Shown here: piece by piece, positions 13,073 through 17,119 of the stretch | How the letters are laid out: every line of letters begins with the position of its first letter | How positions within the stretch are numbered: position 1 is the stretch's first letter | Origin: an uncultured bacterium | GTDB taxonomy: Bacteria > Bacillota > Clostridia > Oscillospirales > Butyricicoccaceae | Length of the DNA stretch: 17,119 nucleotides | Reading direction: 5' to 3' | Assembly: GCA_905215125.1 (NCBI GenBank) | Contig: CAJMOV010000013.1 | Span: 1 to 17,119, forward strand | Made by a program: the position numbers and the translations under genes | The notes under the pieces: model-generated | Databases searched by the model: none | What the model was told of the DNA's origin: nothing | What the model saw: the letters and a program-made list of their open reading frames with translations, nothing else

Positions 13073-13837
13073 TTATAAATGGCTGCCGTCGTCCAGCCGG
13101 ATAAGCCGCCGTATGGCGCCGACAGCGGCATCAATGGCCAAACCCGTGTCAAGGCACTGCGGGTCGCTCAGCCCCCGCCTTTTCCGTTCCTGGTTCCAGC
13201 AGACCGACAAAATACAGCCGGCGCGTGCGCGCAGGACGGCTGCTGTTATAAAAAGGGCTGCGCTTTCCATTTCCGACGCCAGACAGCCGGCTTTGATCCA
13301 TTGCTCCCATTTGCTTTGCAGTCGTTCCCCGGCCGGCATGCGCTCTGGGCTGTGCTGGCCATAAAAGGAATCCTTGCTCTGCACGACGCCGATATGGGTT
13401 TTGGCCCCCGTTTCCCGCGCCGCCTCCAGCAGGGCGGACGTCACCGTCCAGTCGGCAACGGCGGGGTATTCCAAATCGACGTATTCGCGGCTGGTCCCTT
13501 CCATGCGGACAGAGGCCTGGGCGACGACCAGATCTCCCCCCGTCACCTGTTCAGCCATACCGCCGCAGGTGCCGACGCGCACAAAGGTATCCACCCCCGC
13601 CATGCGCAGCTCTTCTGCGGCGATGGCCGCCGACGGGCCCCCTATCCCCGTCGACAAAACGAGGACGGGGCAGCCGTCAAGCGTGCCCAGCCAGGACAGA
13701 TATTCCCTGTTCTGCGCCAGGAAACGGGGGCTTTCCAGCCGGCGAGCGATGCTCTCCACCCGCCCGGGATCGCCGGGCAGGATGGCGTAGCGCGCGCCGT
13801 GGCTGCCGTCCAGCCCGATGTGGTAAAGGGGCCGCAT
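13073..13837 (-). CDS. udp: Uridine phosphorylase
   Basis: A 254-aa NP-I family nucleoside phosphorylase, cleaving uridine with phosphate to uracil and ribose-1-phosphate. The phosphate and ribose motifs are PGDPGRV at 21-27, STGIGGPSAAIA at 62-73, RVGTCGG at 87-93 and EMES at 189-192. The segment SKDSFYGQHSPERMP (154-168) is typical of Firmicute uridine phosphorylases and supplies the base-binding Gln/Arg region, favouring uridine over purine nucleosides. Length is standard. The ATG directly abuts the glmS stop codon (TAAATG), with GGTGG inside the glmS end as ribosome binding site, so it is translationally coupled to glmS. The pairing with amino-sugar synthesis is unusual; a link through UDP-sugar turnover is only a guess. 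Confidence 0.92.
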   Translation of the reverse strand: MRPLYHIGLDGSHGARYAILPGDPGRVESIARRLESPRFLAQNREYLSWLGTLDGCPVLVLSTGIGGPSAAIAAEELRMAGVDTFVRVGTCGGMAEQVTGGDLVVAQASVRMEGTSREYVDLEYPAVADWTVTSALLEAARETGAKTHIGVVQSKDSFYGQHSPERMPAGERLQSKWEQWIKAGCLASEMESAALFITAAVLRARAGCILSVCWNQERKRRGLSDPQCLDTGLAIDAAVGAIRRLIRLDDGSHL

Positions 13838-15664
<1,827 letters not shown>

Positions 15665-15703
15665 GGTGATTTCTCCTTTATCGTAAAATGGATGGTAAGG
15701 TCG

Positions 15704-17056
15704 TTACAATGCAGCGACAGCGGCTTCAATAACGCCGGCCGCTTCCCGGGCCCAATGGGCCACATCGTTTTGGTCGCGCCCTTCAACCATGACGCGCACC
15801 AGTGCTTCGGTGCCCGACGGGCGGATGAGGATGCGCCCCTCGCTGCCGAAATGCGCTTCAATGCGGGCGATGACGTCCCGCACTGCGGGAAGCTCGGTCA
15901 CTTGCCTTTTGACGCTGTTGGGCGCCTTTACGTTGACGGTGACCTGCGGGTAAACGGGCACTGCGGCGCATAGCTCCGACGCTTTTCTGCCCGATTTTTT
16001 GAGCATGCAAAGGAAGTGCACGGCGGTCAGCTGCCCGTCGCCGGTGGTGGCATAGTCGGACAGAATGACGTGGCCCGACTGCTCTCCCCCGATGTTCCAG
16101 CCCTTTTGCCGCATTTCCTCCAGCACATAGCGGTCGCCAACCTTGGCGCAGCCGACCTCAATGCCCCGCTCGCGGCAGTAAGAGCGCAGGCCGAGGTTGG
16201 ACATGACGGTAGCCGAGACGCCCCCCTTGAGCGCGCCCTGCTTCTGCATATCCTCGGCCAGAAGGGCAAGGATGCGGTCGCCGTCGATGACCTGGCCCTT
16301 TTCATCGGCCAGCAGGCAACGGTCGGCGTCGCCGTCAAAGGCAGCGCCGATGTCATAGCCCCCTTCGGTGACGGCCCGGCAAAGGCTGTCCATATGGGTT
16401 GAGCCGCAGCCGTCGTTGATGTTGACGCCGTTGGGTTCGTGGTGGATAACGGTACAGGCGGCCCCCAGCGCGGTGAAGATGCGCTCCGCCGTCGTGCTGG
16501 CCGCGCCGTTGGAGCAGTCCAGGACAATACGCAGCCCGTCCAAACGGCCTGGGGCGCTTTTGATGATATGGTCGGTGTATTCCGCTTCGGCCGACAATTC
16601 CAGGTGGGTGATGCGGCCCAGCTTCTCCCCCGTCACCATGGCTTCGGCGGGCGGGCTGTCGATGTAATGCTCGATGCGCTCTTCCTGCGCGTCGGTCAGC
16701 TTATAGCCGGCGCTGCCGAAAATTTTGATGCCGTTGTGCTCAAAGGGGTTGTGCGACGCCGAAATGACAAAGCCGGCGTCGACGGCGTGGGTCGCCGTCA
16801 AAAGGGCGACGGCCGGTGTGGGCAGCACGCCGAGGGAGACGACGTCGGCCCCGGCGGCGCAAATGCCGGCCTGCAGTGCCGCTTCCAGCATGTTGCCGGA
16901 AATGCGGGTGTCGCGCCCGATGAAAAAACAGGCGCGGTGCTTGAGCTCGCGCGTCAGCACCCAGGCGGCGGCTACGCCGATTTTATAGGCCAGCTCGGCC
17001 GTTAGCTCGACATTGGCGACCCCGCGGGCGCCGTCGGTTCCAAAATATTTTCCCAT
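15704..17056 (-). CDS. glmM: Phosphoglucosamine mutase
   Basis: A 450-aa alpha-D-phosphohexomutase turning glucosamine-6-phosphate into glucosamine-1-phosphate, the substrate of GlmU. It begins MGKYFGTDGARGVAN. The phosphorylated active-site serine is S101 in SASHNPFEHNG, the Mg2+ loop is DGDADR at 241-246, the sugar-binding loop is GEQSGH and the phosphate-binding loop is RPSGTEALVRV near the C-terminus. The ATG at 17056 has GGGGGA eight bases upstream; the frame stays open to the window edge, but the upstream 21 codons have no family similarity. The gene lies directly upstream of glmS, so successive enzymes of one pathway are co-transcribed. In many Firmicutes cdaA and cdaR precede glmM; here that region is outside the window. 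Confidence 0.97.
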   Translation of the reverse strand: MGKYFGTDGARGVANVELTAELAYKIGVAAAWVLTRELKHRACFFIGRDTRISGNMLEAALQAGICAAGADVVSLGVLPTPAVALLTATHAVDAGFVISASHNPFEHNGIKIFGSAGYKLTDAQEERIEHYIDSPPAEAMVTGEKLGRITHLELSAEAEYTDHIIKSAPGRLDGLRIVLDCSNGAASTTAERIFTALGAACTVIHHEPNGVNINDGCGSTHMDSLCRAVTEGGYDIGAAFDGDADRCLLADEKGQVIDGDRILALLAEDMQKQGALKGGVSATVMSNLGLRSYCRERGIEVGCAKVGDRYVLEEMRQKGWNIGGEQSGHVILSDYATTGDGQLTAVHFLCMLKKSGRKASELCAAVPVYPQVTVNVKAPNSVKRQVTELPAVRDVIARIEAHFGSEGRILIRPSGTEALVRVMVEGRDQNDVAHWAREAAGVIEAAVAAL

Positions 17057-17119
17057 AGTCGCAGTCCCCCAAATTACATCAGCCGGCACCCTGCGTATCG
17101 GCAGCCGGACGGCGACCAT

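Noticed and set aside
15665..15703. glmS ribozyme upstream of glmS
   Set aside because: Only 39 bp separate glmM and glmS, while the ribozyme needs well over 100 nt; no conserved core is present.
17057..17119. 3' end of a gene upstream of glmM, for example cdaR
   Set aside because: One minus-strand frame ends in TGA at 17079-17081 after only 12 codons; this is too short to recognise or to separate from chance.

Overview
The window looks like chromosome from a high-GC, low-copy-SLH type Clostridium-class Firmicute (Oscillospiraceae/Ruminococcaceae-like, probably a gut anaerobe). The evidence is RqcH, TrmK, a SigH-like sigma factor, an S-layer-homology (SLH) protein, strong Shine-Dalgarno sites with several TTG starts, and sigma-A promoters of the form TTGNNN-17-TATANT. 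The genus is inferred, not shown. Most of the window is ordinary GC-rich backbone. Two stretches are clearly more AT-rich: the left ~1.2 kb and the 6.8-7.55 kb region.

Left end (1-1234): the recombination module of an integrated conjugative or mobilizable element. It holds a tyrosine integrase (only its N-terminus is in the window), an excisionase-like winged-helix protein, a divergently transcribed Xre-type regulator, and a 22-bp palindromic operator inside the xis promoter. A strong hairpin and two direct repeats then separate the module from the 3' end of guaA, a well-known insertion site for such elements.

Backbone, left half (1235-6724): guaA (GMP synthetase, - strand); a secreted Ig-like/SLH surface protein (+); and a trmK-rqcH pair (-) for tRNA m1A22 methylation and ribosome quality control.

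Middle (6782-7934): an unrecognised, AT-richer 185-aa protein with a possible tiny ORF overlapping it, followed by the main find. This is a 66-codon DUF1858 (hybrid-cluster-associated redox disulfide) gene in which the second Cys of the CxxC motif is an in-frame UGA, giving CxxU. It has its own good promoter and RBS and its reading frame is intact on both sides, so it is either an undocumented selenoprotein or a very recent nonsense mutation. It is transcribed back to back with trpS, whose product carries four cysteines spaced like the Fe-S-cluster TrpRS of Thermotoga.

Right half (8922-17119): a MATE efflux pump (-) whose mRNA leader contains a strong intrinsic terminator between promoter and RBS, overlapped by an in-frame leader ORF, which suggests attenuation control; a secreted protein (+) made of three copies of a ~77-aa beta-rich repeat; a sigH-like gene followed by a double zinc-ribbon gene (-); an Lrp/AsnC regulator (-); and a tight operon glmM-glmS-udp (-) for amino-sugar supply to the cell wall plus uridine phosphorolysis. 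No tRNA, rRNA, CRISPR array or complete insertion sequence was seen.
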